This document shows, piece after piece, positions 43,045 to 54,400 of a DNA stretch of 64,000 nucleotides. A program made the translations under genes and the position numbers. Each line of letters opens with the position of its first letter. The stretch's first letter is position 1. The DNA is taken from the IMG/VR virus record IMGVR_UViG_3300047552_001097, positions 1 through 64,000 of that record; one strand, 5' to 3'. Under the pieces are notes generated by a model. That model had not been told where the DNA came from. It ran no database searches and saw nothing but the letters and a program-made list of their open reading frames with translations. Source of the DNA: a virus.

Positions 43045-44265
43045 ATGAATGTATTTGAAAAGTATAATGCTCTTAGAAGTAATAAATATGTAATAGCTGT
43101 ACTAAATCTAATATCTTATTATGAATCGGGAGGGTATGGTCATAAGGGATTAGAACAGTATCAAGTGTCATGGGGTGGAGTGTTAGTAGATTTAAAGGCT
43201 AATGCTCCTAAACACCCTTGGCCTGGGGGTGGATGTGCTGAGAGTACAGCTCTACCTAGAGCTGTAGGTAGATATCAATTCTGTGGATATGTATGGGATG
43301 AGATATTAACTTATCAGGGATTAGAGAATCTAGATTTTAGTAATCCAGTACACCAGGATGTAGCTGCTATAGCAAGAATGGATGTGTTTAGAAAGAAACT
43401 AGACTTAGTTCTAGAAGGTAAAATGCTAGAGGCTATTATAGGTACTGATGTAGAAGCAGATGGTCTATCTTGGGAATGGGCAGGTCTACCTCCTGGTAGG
43501 TATAGGGAGAATAGAAATGTACCAATAGAACCTGCTGAGAGAATGCTAGCTGAGTTCTTAACATCTAAGTTACCCTCTGATGGGGGTGATGGCACTTATA
43601 AAGGGGGAGGTTCCTCTAGTAATGGAACTAATACAAGTATTAGTTCGGATGGTTTATCTATTTCTACAGGTCCCTCTTCTATCCTAGGATTTAATATAGA
43701 AACAATAAGGAGTGAGCTATGTTATTCTATGAGATTCTGTAAGGTACTAGGAGGATTTGTTCCTACTAAAGCAGAAAGGATTCTAGGAGGCAATCCCTCT
43801 TTGAATGGTTCTTTAACAGTTTTTTCTCCAGGTTCTAATACTGGTTCTACTCCAGGGAAAATGGGTAAGTTTACTCCCAAAGAAGGTTTTATTAATCCTT
43901 GTCCTTCTATAGCTATGAATAGTCCTTTTGGTTGGAGATGGGGAAGAATGCACTGGGGTCTAGACTTTGCAGGGCCTATAGGTACAGATATAATGGCTTC
44001 TGCTGATGGTGTGGTGGATGAAGCTGGATGGAATGATGGGGGTTATGGTAATTGGGTTATTATTGTTCATCAAGATAGTCCTAGAACTGAGACTCTGTAT
44101 GGTCATATGGACACTACGCCTTTTGTTAAAAAGGGAGACAAGGTTAAACAAGGTCAGGTTATAGGACCTATGGGTACTACTGGGTTTAGTACAGGACCTC
44201 ATCTTCATTTTGAAATAAAACTAAATGGTGAGAAAGTAGACCCAGCCCCTCTTATTGGTTTATAG
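43045..44265 (+). CDS. Lysozyme-M23 endopeptidase fusion
   Basis: Residues 1-180 look like a lysozyme: LISYYESGG with the likely catalytic E27, and AVGRYQF (73-79). A Ser/Gly linker follows. Residues about 280-406 are a complete M23 (lysostaphin-type) peptidase: H303-x3-D307, a central GYGNWVIIVH, YGHMD with H354, and GPHLHFE with H386 and H388. The enzyme would cut both glycan chains and cross-links. Within the tail gene set and without a signal peptide it is probably a tail lysin. Starts 2 bp after the amidase stop. Confidence 0.88.
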   Translation: MNVFEKYNALRSNKYVIAVLNLISYYESGGYGHKGLEQYQVSWGGVLVDLKANAPKHPWPGGGCAESTALPRAVGRYQFCGYVWDEILTYQGLENLDFSNPVHQDVAAIARMDVFRKKLDLVLEGKMLEAIIGTDVEADGLSWEWAGLPPGRYRENRNVPIEPAERMLAEFLTSKLPSDGGDGTYKGGGSSSNGTNTSISSDGLSISTGPSSILGFNIETIRSELCYSMRFCKVLGGFVPTKAERILGGNPSLNGSLTVFSPGSNTGSTPGKMGKFTPKEGFINPCPSIAMNSPFGWRWGRMHWGLDFAGPIGTDIMASADGVVDEAGWNDGGYGNWVIIVHQDSPRTETLYGHMDTTPFVKKGDKVKQGQVIGPMGTTGFSTGPHLHFEIKLNGEKVDPAPLIGL

Positions 44266-44267
44266 AT

Positions 44268-44837
44268 ATGAAAGAACTTATATTTAAAGAACTTAATTCA
44301 TCTAGACATTTCTCTACTAGACATATAGATTTCTTATCTCTTCTCCTAGATTCTTCCTATACAAAGGAAGATAAAGAGTTACAAGATGCAAGGTCCTATA
44401 TCTATATCCTTCTAAATTTAAAACCAATAGAAGTTCTTATAGTCTCATATCTAATAGAGAAACAGGATATATTCTACTCTAAATCTAACTCTCTAAACTC
44501 TAAATCTATATCTAATCCTATATCTAGTATTAGTATTCTTAATGCTATCTTCCTAATTCATAATCAGAAGTTATCTAGTGAGTATATAAGATTAGTTATG
44601 TTAGAGGGTTTAACTCTCTCTAAAGAGTTAGAGATATATGGATATAGAGTTAAGATTCCTTCTATATCTAATTGGAATGGAGGGACTTTCTATAGAGTTA
44701 TGAGTGATTTAGGTATAGATTATGAAGGTAAGAGTAAGATAGATAGTCTAGATTTTATATTAAGAAGGCTAGAATATGAAGAGAAGATTATAAATAATGC
44801 TTTAGTTATATATGAAAGATTTAGAAAATATAGATAA
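44268..44837 (+). CDS. Hypothetical protein, 189 aa
   Basis: Mostly helical protein with long Leu/Ile/Ser-rich stretches (SISNPISSISILNAIFLIHN) and no known domain. The gene contains no CG dinucleotide in 570 bp. Its end overlaps the next gene by 26 bp. The context is tail assembly, perhaps as a baseplate or chaperone component, but nothing in the sequence shows the role. Confidence 0.65.
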   Translation: MKELIFKELNSSRHFSTRHIDFLSLLLDSSYTKEDKELQDARSYIYILLNLKPIEVLIVSYLIEKQDIFYSKSNSLNSKSISNPISSISILNAIFLIHNQKLSSEYIRLVMLEGLTLSKELEIYGYRVKIPSISNWNGGTFYRVMSDLGIDYEGKSKIDSLDFILRRLEYEEKIINNALVIYERFRKYR

Positions 44838-45912
44838 TAATCTATTAGATAAAGAGCTTTTATCTAGAAGAAAGATTAGTTTTTTATATAAAAGATTAGA
44901 GGATATTAACAGAATTCATATAAAGGATACTAATTATCTAGCTACTTCAGATAGATATATATCTATAATTGAGTCATTAGCCATTAGTTTATTAACTATT
45001 CCCTGGGATAGAGATGCTAAATCTAGAGAGATAACTAGAGCTTCCTCTATTATTCATATGGATTATTTTATTAATAATGACTATTTAGATTTTATTCATA
45101 GTAGAAAGATAAACCCTTGGATAGGTAAACCTGGAACTTTATTAGGAGAACTACTACTAATGGATAATCTAAATAGCTATCTTAGTATTCACCAAATGTT
45201 AGATAAGTGTGTTACCCAGGCTCTTATTCGTAATAATCTTCAATGGTTTATTAATAGAAAGCTAGATGAAGCTATAGAGGATGAATTATATACAAACATA
45301 GAGATTAGATTACAAGTCTTAACTAACCAATCCAGATTTATTAAAAGGCTTTCTCAATGGACTCAATCTATTAATTCACTAGATACAAGTAATAAATCCA
45401 GTGAGTTAGATGTCATATTACAGGATATAAAACTCATTCTTTATAGAAATGGATACCAGTATATAGAGGAAGTAGAGAGTGAATCTATATTATTTCTAGA
45501 CCATTCTTATAATCTTGGACAACTTATTAGTGAATTAATAGATAAAAGAAGGAGTATTTCCCTAGGTTTTAATCAACCTTCTAATACTAAAGAGGAGGCT
45601 ATTATGTTCTTTTTAGAGATAGTATCTCCATCAATGGATAGATTAATAGTTCAAAAGATAGTAGATGAAGTTAAATCCTTCTTTCTACCAGGAGGTATTG
45701 ATTATTACTTAGTAGTAATGTCTGCTCTATATCTGTCTAGAGCTCTAAGTCTATCTATATATACCTCTGATATAAAGAATATTAAGTTTAATTTATATCT
45801 AGCTGGCTATCTATTAAGAAAAAGTAATATAAGAAGTTTAAATATTCTAGGTAATAACTGTTGTTATAGCTCTAGTTTAAAAGATAAAGAACCTATTAGA
45901 ATACCTCTATGA
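44812..45912 (+). CDS. Hypothetical tail-region protein, 366 aa
   Basis: Helical protein without recognised motifs. It includes WDRDAKSREITRASSIIHMD (near residues 65-85) and a hydrophobic C-terminal part (YYLVVMSALYLSRALSLSIY). It overlaps both neighbours, by 26 bp upstream and by an ATGA at the downstream end, so it belongs to the same operon. A baseplate or tape-measure-associated role is possible. Confidence 0.65.
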   Translation: MKDLENIDNNLLDKELLSRRKISFLYKRLEDINRIHIKDTNYLATSDRYISIIESLAISLLTIPWDRDAKSREITRASSIIHMDYFINNDYLDFIHSRKINPWIGKPGTLLGELLLMDNLNSYLSIHQMLDKCVTQALIRNNLQWFINRKLDEAIEDELYTNIEIRLQVLTNQSRFIKRLSQWTQSINSLDTSNKSSELDVILQDIKLILYRNGYQYIEEVESESILFLDHSYNLGQLISELIDKRRSISLGFNQPSNTKEEAIMFFLEIVSPSMDRLIVQKIVDEVKSFFLPGGIDYYLVVMSALYLSRALSLSIYTSDIKNIKFNLYLAGYLLRKSNIRSLNILGNNCCYSSSLKDKEPIRIPL

Positions 45913-48900
45913 CCACTCCAAAACCCACAGAGACTAATAAAGAAGTAGCTCCTAAAGAAGTAGCTAAAGATACAGATAAGACTTTAAAAGAAGAGAAGGC
46001 TAATACTGATAAGGAAACAGATAAAGCAGAGGAGACAGTAGAAAGTAGTAATACTAAGAAGAGAAAACTATTACCAGCTAATATCCTTACAGAGCCTAGG
46101 TTATTAATGAATGGGGGTACTCCTCAGACAGAGACTCTTAATGTAGTAGAGGAGGTTACTGTTAAGGTACAACAAACAGCAGAGGCTAAGGCTAAGGCTG
46201 CTAGTAAAGTGTCAAAGGAGAAGAGTTTTCCATCCCAATTAGGTACAACTCTAATTGAGATGACTAAGAGTTTATTTAACTATCAAAGGTTATTTACTTA
46301 TGAACCTAATATAGAGAAACTTAATCAGGCTGCCCTTAATACTAATGAGGGTAATACCACATCTATAGTCTCTAATAAGGGTATACAGATATCATCAGCC
46401 TCGTCCTTGGATTTGTCTAGTCTTACAGCTAGTTCTGTCCATGCTCCAATGGTTATAACCAATAGCTCTACTACCTATAATAAAAGTGAGGCTTTCTACT
46501 CTCTAGGTAATACTAATCAGAGTAGATATGAGCTGTCATATAACCAGAGTAATAAGTTTATTAATACAGGTAAACATAATCTAGATATATTCTCTCTATC
46601 AGAAGATAAGAGTCGAAACAAGATTCTAGAAGCTACTATTGATTATAGTGAGACCTCCCCCTCTATATCTAGATATTCATCTACTGATAACACCCTAACA
46701 GATAATCATAAGTTACAGGTAGCAGAGGACTCTTTATATCAAACTCAGACAGGCTCTATAGTTATAGCTAATGGAAGACCTATAGCTGATAACATTCCCT
46801 CCCTTTTATCTTTTCCTATTACTGGTATTAACCCTAATCAAAGTCTTATGGTTATAGGAGAGGGTACTATAACTACTAACTCCTCTAAACAAATAAAGAA
46901 TACTGTACCTAGAATGACCTCTGTAGGTAAGTTTATAGAGAATATAGCTAAGGATAAGGCTGTGACTCTTACAGACCTACATAATGTATATTCTGACACC
47001 TCTGTTATTCTAGGGAATAAGGGATTTATATCTGGTACTACTCTTAAATCAGCTACCACTCTTATAGGTAAATTCACCTTCTTGGGAGGATTTCTAAGTG
47101 CTGTCTATACAGGTAAATCTCTTATATCTATTGCTAAGAACGTTTTATCTAAAGTAGAAATACCTATTAAACTCCCTATTCCCCCTTTACCATCTAAGCC
47201 TAAAGGATATGACTCTAAGGATATAGATGATTGTATTCCTAAAAGTCAGAAAGAAGAGGATGAGATTGTAGAGGATTATCATAATCAACCTATAGACCCT
47301 ACTCTATACTATGTTCCTTATTTAGGGGATTTAGAGGAGTATGAAAGTCTAGGAGATACTGTCCCTAAACTCTTTATCCTTAGAAGGAATCTTAGAAGAG
47401 TTGATAGAGAAGTAAATAAGGTAAGTAAAGAGATATTAAAGTATAAGGCTTATAGTTCTCAGTTTAATGAACTAATACAAATAAAGGTAGATTTAGACCT
47501 TAGATTTGTAGGGATAATTAATAAAATAAGAGCTTTAGAAGCTAAGTTAAGAGCTTTGGGTATAGATACAGAACAGTTTGAGTTTAGTGAGCCTACCCTA
47601 GATTCTGTAATTCTCTATGATAATAATGATGCTCCTATAGATGCTGGTATAGATACAGAAAGAAGGGTTTCTATACCTCCTAGTAATAGAGAGGATTCTA
47701 CTACTCCTCTAGAGGAACAACCTTCTAGGAGTTCTACTACAGGAGATAATTCTAATGAAGAGAGCGAGGACTATCAACAGTATAGAAAGAATAGAGATAC
47801 TCTTCCTTCCTTGGAACAGGATGCTTATAAAAAAGAGAAGGAGTTATCTTCTAATAAATCTACAGGTAATACTGTTCAAGCTAGTGAGGAGAGTGGTTCC
47901 TTAAGTAGTTCAGCCTTTACTACTAGAACTACTTCTCTAAGATATGAACTTAGTTCTAAGAGGGAGATAAAGGGTATAGAGAGTAGTAAGAAACCATCAC
48001 TAGCCCCAGGCTCTTATTTAAATCTTTTTAGTCAGGATGTAGAAGATACTGATGAAGAGAAGCAAGAAACAGAGAATAACTCTATATCTACTCTAGGGGC
48101 CTTTGAGAAACTATCTTTATCTATATTTACAAAGGCTGTGGATGAGTTAGATAGCTTAACAGACCTTGATAAACAATTACTAAAAGAGAAAGGAGATGCC
48201 ATTATTAAAGAGATACAAAGGAGTAAATCCTTTAAAGGTATAGCTACTGCATTAGGTCTAGATAAGAAATATGATGAGGTTATAGAAGGTCTAGATAAAC
48301 AATTAACTAATCATATAGGAGCGGGCTTCCTTTGTTTATTAGATAAAGGTATATCTAAGGCTAAAGGGGCTAGTAATAGATATATTAATAATCTAGAGAG
48401 GATACAAGATATTGTAGTAAATATACCTAATAGAGGCGTAGAGTCAGGAGAGGACTTTGGTAGAGACCTATTATTTACTCTTAATAAATCTCAAGACCCT
48501 ATAGGAGATATTAAGAAAGTGTTTACTCGTTCTCTTATAAGGAAGTATGGTTTAACCCCTGGTATTAACCCTTCTATTCCAGACCCCTATAGTGGTTTAT
48601 ATAAGACTCAGAAGGCTATAGATGGGGATTTAAGGAATATAGAAAGTCTTGTATCTAGTCTAGTAGAGGACATTATTAAGGATAAAGAGGTTGTTATAGA
48701 GGCTTATGATGAACATGTTAGACCTCTAGTTAAAGATGTAGTAGATACTTATAAAGAAAAAGGGTTTAGTGGTTTAGTCTCTAGAGTTACTCAGGATACA
48801 GAAACTAAAGAGTTTATAAAGAATAAAGTAGAGGATTTTATAGATAGTAAAACTAAGGCTATTGGTGGGATTAATACTATTAAGAAGATACCTAAACTTA

Positions 48901-49034
48901 TAAAACTATTAACTAAGTATGATATCCCTATCCTAGAAAGAGTTAACACTATTATGGATTGTTTAGATATATTGGAGGAAGCTCGTAATATATTTAATCC
49001 TGATATATTAGAGGATGTAATTATTAATAACTAA
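45909..49034 (+). CDS. Large tail/baseplate protein, 1,041 aa
   Basis: The first 60 residues are low complexity K, E, T. Around residues 380-412 is a hydrophobic stretch (TTLIGKFTFLGGFLSAVYTG) and at about 485-555 a coiled coil (LRRNLRRVDREVNKVSKEIL, LEAKLRALG). The region 560-720 is Ser/Thr/Glu-rich. The C-terminal 300 residues are helical. These are loose tape-measure traits, and the length fits a tail of ordinary size, but it lies after the hub rather than between tube and hub. It could equally be an internal baseplate protein. Confidence 0.7.
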   Translation: MTTPKPTETNKEVAPKEVAKDTDKTLKEEKANTDKETDKAEETVESSNTKKRKLLPANILTEPRLLMNGGTPQTETLNVVEEVTVKVQQTAEAKAKAASKVSKEKSFPSQLGTTLIEMTKSLFNYQRLFTYEPNIEKLNQAALNTNEGNTTSIVSNKGIQISSASSLDLSSLTASSVHAPMVITNSSTTYNKSEAFYSLGNTNQSRYELSYNQSNKFINTGKHNLDIFSLSEDKSRNKILEATIDYSETSPSISRYSSTDNTLTDNHKLQVAEDSLYQTQTGSIVIANGRPIADNIPSLLSFPITGINPNQSLMVIGEGTITTNSSKQIKNTVPRMTSVGKFIENIAKDKAVTLTDLHNVYSDTSVILGNKGFISGTTLKSATTLIGKFTFLGGFLSAVYTGKSLISIAKNVLSKVEIPIKLPIPPLPSKPKGYDSKDIDDCIPKSQKEEDEIVEDYHNQPIDPTLYYVPYLGDLEEYESLGDTVPKLFILRRNLRRVDREVNKVSKEILKYKAYSSQFNELIQIKVDLDLRFVGIINKIRALEAKLRALGIDTEQFEFSEPTLDSVILYDNNDAPIDAGIDTERRVSIPPSNREDSTTPLEEQPSRSSTTGDNSNEESEDYQQYRKNRDTLPSLEQDAYKKEKELSSNKSTGNTVQASEESGSLSSSAFTTRTTSLRYELSSKREIKGIESSKKPSLAPGSYLNLFSQDVEDTDEEKQETENNSISTLGAFEKLSLSIFTKAVDELDSLTDLDKQLLKEKGDAIIKEIQRSKSFKGIATALGLDKKYDEVIEGLDKQLTNHIGAGFLCLLDKGISKAKGASNRYINNLERIQDIVVNIPNRGVESGEDFGRDLLFTLNKSQDPIGDIKKVFTRSLIRKYGLTPGINPSIPDPYSGLYKTQKAIDGDLRNIESLVSSLVEDIIKDKEVVIEAYDEHVRPLVKDVVDTYKEKGFSGLVSRVTQDTETKEFIKNKVEDFIDSKTKAIGGINTIKKIPKLIKLLTKYDIPILERVNTIMDCLDILEEARNIFNPDILEDVIINN

Positions 49035-49035
49035 T

Positions 49036-49530
49036 ATGGACTCTTTATCTCTACTTTATCTACTAGAAGACCTTCCTAGATATATTCAATACATCAATCT
49101 TTATAATGATTTAAACCCAGAAGAGCCTATTATTCTACCAAAGAACTGTCAATTACCTAGAGAAACCTCTATAGCTTCTACTTGTTTACTTAATGGAATA
49201 ACTAATAATCAGGTCTCCTTTAGTTATATAGAGAGACCTAAGTACCCTCCTACTATTAATAAAAGTAAGTTAGTTATTAAACCAAAGAGCTATATAAGAC
49301 TCCTAGATAACTCTTATCATTATCCTTATATATCAAACCAGGAGTTTATACCCCTTTGTTTAGTTAGTGTAATAACCCAATACGACACTCAATCTAACCA
49401 AGGAATTGCTTATATGAGTCCTAGAGATGTGTATGTTATAGATGCTTTCTCTGTACTAAGGAAGATAAATACTATTCAATTAGGCTCTTTATACTCTATT
49501 AATCTAGAAGATTGTTATATTGATTATTGA
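49036..49530 (+). CDS. Hypothetical protein, 164 aa
   Basis: Small beta-rich protein, not recognised. It starts 1 bp after the previous stop in a TAATATG context. The C-terminus (RDVYVIDAFSVLRKINTIQL, then GSLYSINLEDCYIDY) suggests a LysM-like or tube-hub adaptor size, but no motif proves it. The next gene starts 1 bp after it. Confidence 0.65.
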   Translation: MDSLSLLYLLEDLPRYIQYINLYNDLNPEEPIILPKNCQLPRETSIASTCLLNGITNNQVSFSYIERPKYPPTINKSKLVIKPKSYIRLLDNSYHYPYISNQEFIPLCLVSVITQYDTQSNQGIAYMSPRDVYVIDAFSVLRKINTIQLGSLYSINLEDCYIDY

Positions 49531-49531
49531 T

Positions 49532-49861
49532 ATGTTAAGTATAAGTAAACCCCCTTTCTATGACTATAAAGGCTTAGTTCTTTTAATAAAGAATGTAGAT
49601 AAGATAGGTAAAAGAGTTAATATAAGCCTTTATGAAGAGGATTTAAGTTGTATTAATTCTCTATTTACTCTTATAAATGAATATATAAATGTACCTAAAG
49701 GAGAGAGTTTATTCCAAAAGGAGATAGATATTACCCCCTTTCGTATCTATAAGATAGAACTTATATATGAAGATAATAGAACTTCATTAGTGTTAACTCC
49801 TAATAAAGGACAATTAATAGTCGGAGTTCCCTATTCTTCTTACTCTTATCTAGAGATATAG
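49532..49861 (+). CDS. Hypothetical protein, 109 aa
   Basis: The frame is open from a TTG at 49520 that overlaps the upstream gene, but the ATG at 49532 (MLSISKPPFYDYKGLVLLIK) has the usual GATATG context, so I choose that. Small alpha/beta protein, not recognised. Lies upstream of the gp25-like wedge gene. Confidence 0.6.
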   Translation: MLSISKPPFYDYKGLVLLIKNVDKIGKRVNISLYEEDLSCINSLFTLINEYINVPKGESLFQKEIDITPFRIYKIELIYEDNRTSLVLTPNKGQLIVGVPYSSYSYLEI

Positions 49862-49905
49862 AGCTATATTTTATATAGATTAATAGAAGATAAATAGGAG
49901 ACTAT

Positions 49906-50358
49906 ATGAAAGATTTAGCTTTAAAAGATGGAGATATAAGTCTAGGTGTAAGTGAGTTAGTTCAACAAGAGTATGGAACTAGGAGAGTAAAAGACCTTTT
50001 AGTTATAGATAAAGAGACAACTCTTAAGAGATTATTAAAAAGAGCTCTAATAACTCCTATTACTTATATAGGTAGAGAGGTAATTAATTATGATGAGGGT
50101 TCTGATAGGTTAGATTTATATTATGGTAATGGATTATATCTAGAGTTATCTGAACCATTAACTCCTGAGTGGTTAGAAAGAGCCAATAGTCATATAAGAA
50201 AAGCTCTTGCATTTTTACCTCCCGATATTCAAGTAAATAATACTAAGGTAGATATTGTATCAGAGTCCTCTGTATCTATAGTAATAACATACACTTTTAA
50301 TAATCAATTAATGACTATACAAGAACTTATAGATATAAATAATCTATCTATATCTTAA
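49906..50358 (+). CDS. Baseplate wedge protein, gp25/GpW-like
   Basis: The 150-aa size, and placement immediately before the gpJ-like gene, match the gp25/GpW wedge subunit. The sequence KALAFLPPDIQVNNTKVDIV near residues 104-123 resembles the family region where a strand pair follows a helix, and LEYGN-type elements (LYYGNGLYLELSEPL) precede it. Unusually, it has an AGGAG sequence 9 bp upstream of its ATG, a rare Shine-Dalgarno here. Confidence 0.6.
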   Translation: MKDLALKDGDISLGVSELVQQEYGTRRVKDLLVIDKETTLKRLLKRALITPITYIGREVINYDEGSDRLDLYYGNGLYLELSEPLTPEWLERANSHIRKALAFLPPDIQVNNTKVDIVSESSVSIVITYTFNNQLMTIQELIDINNLSIS

Positions 50359-50364
50359 ATAAAT

Positions 50365-51420
50365 ATGATACCTAAGACTACAGAACAGATTATTCAATTA
50401 TTTAGAAAGGAGTTATCTACCTCTGGCTCTGAACTAGCTAACTTCTATAGATATAGTAATCTTCATTTAATATATAGGTCTATAGCCTCTATACTCTCAG
50501 AACAGGATACAGATATAAAGATAACAAAGGATACAGGGTTTATATCTACTAGTACCGGAGAGGATTTAGATTATATAGGTAGAGACTTTAGTGTTTATAG
50601 AGATGAAGGTAATAAGGCTAGAGGATATGTACTAGCATCCAACTCTTCTCTAATAGAGATACCTCCTGGCACTATATTAAACATTGCTTCTCAGGCTCTT
50701 CAATATGAGACCTTAGAAAGAAGGGTTCTATCAAATAACATACCTCAGAGTATACCTATAGTTTCTCTATCTAGTTCCTCTCTATATAACATTAGTGCTG
50801 GTACTGTTTTATATAACTCTATATTCCCCTCTACTTCCTTTATAGTAGGTAGATATTCCACTAATGGTAGATATTATCCAGACTTAGTAGGAGGCTCTGA
50901 TTTAGAAGAGGATGACTCCTTTAGAGATAGGATTCTAAGAAAGATTGTAGGTACAGAGTTTGGTACTTATGGAGCTATATATGATGCTGTTAAATCCCTA
51001 CCATTTATTAGCCAGGTAATAATAAAGGATTCCCTTCCTGTACCTGGCTATTTTACAGTATATATAGATACAGCAGATACTGTAAATATAAATACAGTTA
51101 GAAGACTTGTTAATAATATTAAACCTATAGGAGTGGGATTTGTTATTAGACCTATTCTCTATACAAGTTTCTCTATAGTAGCTAGAGTAAGGGTTAATAG
51201 AATAGAGGAGGGGGTTCTTAATAATATAAAGACTAGAATAAGGGATTTAACTACAAATCTAAGGGTAGATGAACATTTATCTAGGGATTCTATTCTTGCA
51301 TCTATTATGAGAGTTAATGGAGTTATATCTGTATCTTTAACCTCCCCTTCTGGAGATTTAATACCAGCCTCTCAACAGGTGGTATCTATAGATAATATCC
51401 AAATAGATTTATATGAATAA
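50365..51420 (+). CDS. Baseplate J-like protein (gp6-like wedge)
   Basis: This has the baseplate J pattern at 351 aa: EIPPGTILNIASQALQYETL, GGSDLEEDDSFRDRIL (around 178-193), GTYGAIYDAVKSLPFISQVI and a repeat-like beta C-terminus. J/gp6 proteins form the baseplate ring that holds the wedge together. Starts 6 bp after the gp25-like gene in an AAATATG context, with the gpI-position gene following. Confidence 0.85.
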   Translation: MIPKTTEQIIQLFRKELSTSGSELANFYRYSNLHLIYRSIASILSEQDTDIKITKDTGFISTSTGEDLDYIGRDFSVYRDEGNKARGYVLASNSSLIEIPPGTILNIASQALQYETLERRVLSNNIPQSIPIVSLSSSSLYNISAGTVLYNSIFPSTSFIVGRYSTNGRYYPDLVGGSDLEEDDSFRDRILRKIVGTEFGTYGAIYDAVKSLPFISQVIIKDSLPVPGYFTVYIDTADTVNINTVRRLVNNIKPIGVGFVIRPILYTSFSIVARVRVNRIEEGVLNNIKTRIRDLTTNLRVDEHLSRDSILASIMRVNGVISVSLTSPSGDLIPASQQVVSIDNIQIDLYE

Positions 51421-51425
51421 AATAT

Positions 51426-54400
51426 ATGCTTACTTGTATTGAAGCACTAGAGAAAATAAGTTCCCTATCTGGATTAGATTTAGATGAATCTATAGATATT
51501 TCAATAGAGTCTGGGAATCAGTATAGTTCTATTAATTATATATCTGGTTATATCAAGGGATTAGATAATGGAACTTCCTTTTCTAATTATGAGAGTGGGG
51601 TATATGAGAAAGAATGTTCTATATCTACTGGTATGTGGGTATATAAAGATAAGGTAGTTACAGATAACTCCTGGTGTTTGAAAGACTGTTATGAGCCTTA
51701 TACCCCTATATGTAAGACTAAGGAACCCATCTATATAGACTATATATATGAACCAGATGTCTTTGAATCCAACACTTATGAACAGAGGTTAATATATAAA
51801 GAATCTTTTAAACCCTGTGGATGGGTAGATACTCCAGAACCATATATCCCTACTTATGAAATCTATAACTCTATATATGAACAAGGTAACTCTATCCTTA
51901 ATCAATATTCAATCTCTAAAGGTTTAATCCCTATAGAGATATATGATAACTGCTATGAAACTTGTTATCAAACAGAGACTATAGAGTTAGATAGAGAGTA
52001 TTCATTTGTTATAAATAAGTCCACTTGCTATGAAGAGGGGGTCTATGAGAATTGTTATACAGAGGGTTATTTTGTATATTGGCAGACTTCTTTTATATAT
52101 GAAGAATCCTGCTATGACTCTTGTACAGTTAATAGTTTATTTCCTTTATTCTTCTTTACTAGAAGACAGGATACATGGTTATTAGAAGATGTCTTTTGTA
52201 AGGATATAAATACACCTACTAGATATATAGATAATGATGGTCATCTTATTAATATTGAAGTATCTAGTTGTATAGATAAAGAACCATTACTCTGGAATGA
52301 TGATTTATTAATAGACCAAGACTGGTTAGAGTCTGATGGTAGTAGCTGCTTTGATAACTGCTATGAAAAGAGATATTACTATTATGATGAGGATAGGTAT
52401 GTATACCAAGAAGGAGTTTATGAAAGTGGTGTATATACTAAAAGAGCTCTTCTAATGTCTCTTCCCTTTATGGATGTCCAATGTCCAACCTGTAATATAT
52501 CTTCTAATTGTTTAGTATCTTTCTTAGGGAATATTATTCTAGAGCATCATTATAATTTAGAGGTAAGGGGAATGACAAGAGTACAGGATTACTTATATAG
52601 TAAATCTAGACCTCTAGAGATATTAGATTCTTGTTGTACTAGACCCTATGTAGTTAATGACCAGCTCGTAAGGATTAATGGAGATGTTATAGAGATATTC
52701 CAAGAGGGTTTATTAAAAGATGATTATCTTTATTCATTAGATATTGGATACACTATAGAGAGTACCAATGAGTTTATCCCTATTCAATCTAATGTTCCTA
52801 TATCCCTTAATGGTTTCTACTCTTTATCTAGCTATATACCAGAGGGGATTAAGACTTTAATTCTATATAAATCTAATTATTACTTTAAGAAGGAAGTAGT
52901 AAGATTCTATGGAGCTTCATCTTCTAATCAATTTCTTATTCAGGATTCTTTATCTTTATTTAATAGTGTAACTAATACAACTACTATTGAGGATATAAGT
53001 ATATCTCTTATATTGTTACTATTATCTTCTTATAAAGAGTCTAAACCTTGTTCTACAGTTATATCTTTTAAGTCTTTACATCCATATATAAAGTCAGTTA
53101 TAGATAATAATCTAGACATTCTATCTACATTAATTGATAACTCTAATGATAAAAGAAGGGGTTCTATACCTAAGCAAGTAAGGTCTAATACTAAGCCAGA
53201 ACATATATATGATGATAGTTATTATCTAGAAAAGAGGGTTATTACTTGTTATGAAGAGGGGGTTTATAGTAATAAATGCGACTTCTTATGGGATGAATCC
53301 TTGATTATTGGGGATGAAATGTACTGTTTATCTAGTTGTTTTAAGGAATCTATACTGGATTTCTCTATTAATAGAGAGGTGGATAATAGGTCTATAGCCT
53401 GGTTATTACTTGCCTATCTAACATATACAGAGGTTATTAATACAAATAAATATCAGTCTTCTATTGATTTATTATATGAATATCTCATTTCAGAAATAGA
53501 TTATACTAATAAATTTATATATAAAGGTTACTCTCATTCTGATATATATAGTAATTCCACTAGGTTAGAACTGATAGATACTTCCACTAACATAGCTGTT
53601 TGTATAGCCCTACTAAAGCATTATTCAGTAACATCTAACTCAATATCCCTACTTTATGCCTCTAAACTAAAGAGATATATCTATCAATACCTTTATTCTA
53701 GAGATGATAACTTATTCATGGATGAAGGTTACTTTACTTTAGATAGTAATTTATATGGTCTATGGCTATCTTTAGAAGTTAATGAAGCCCCTGCTGTAGA
53801 GACTATATTAGACTTCTTTACAACTAGTCTTAATGAAGTATCTACTAATGTATCTATAAAGATAGATACTATAGATAATGAAGATATTCTTTTATTAGAT
53901 AACTCCTATATCTATACAAATATAGAATCTATATCCTTAAGAAATAATATAAAGGTTAATAATCTTTTATACTATCTGTTTAACTACTCTTTACAACAAG
54001 GCTATACCCACTCCTTCTTTATATTTAAAGATACAAGTCTAGATAGTAATATAGGTATTGCTAGTTGTTTATCTGATAGTTTATTTGAACATGAGTTGTT
54101 TAGAACTTATGGATATGAAGATATAGAAGTTTTAGAGACTAGTGAAGCTCTAATAGAAAATAGATTAAGGGATATGATGCCTATAGGATTTGACTGGTTT
54201 AGTAGAGAATCTTTAACTAGACAAGGAAATATAGGTAATCTCTTAGGCTCTGTAAGTGGAAGTTTAGCTCTTAATAATGTTTCTATAAAGAGAATAAAGG
54301 ATTCTATATCTTTAACTAATAGTAGGACTTATTCTATTAAGAGATGGGAACAGGATTTGAAAATGGTTAGATGGGAGTCTGAGACCTATACAGAATACAA

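Noticed and set aside
45909-49034. Firm call of the 1,041-aa protein as tape measure
   Set aside because: Only one hydrophobic stretch and a short coiled coil are seen, and it lies after the hub; listed as a candidate only.
49520-49531. TTG start for the 109-aa protein
   Set aside because: The ATG at 49532 follows the upstream stop by 1 bp in the usual GATATG context.
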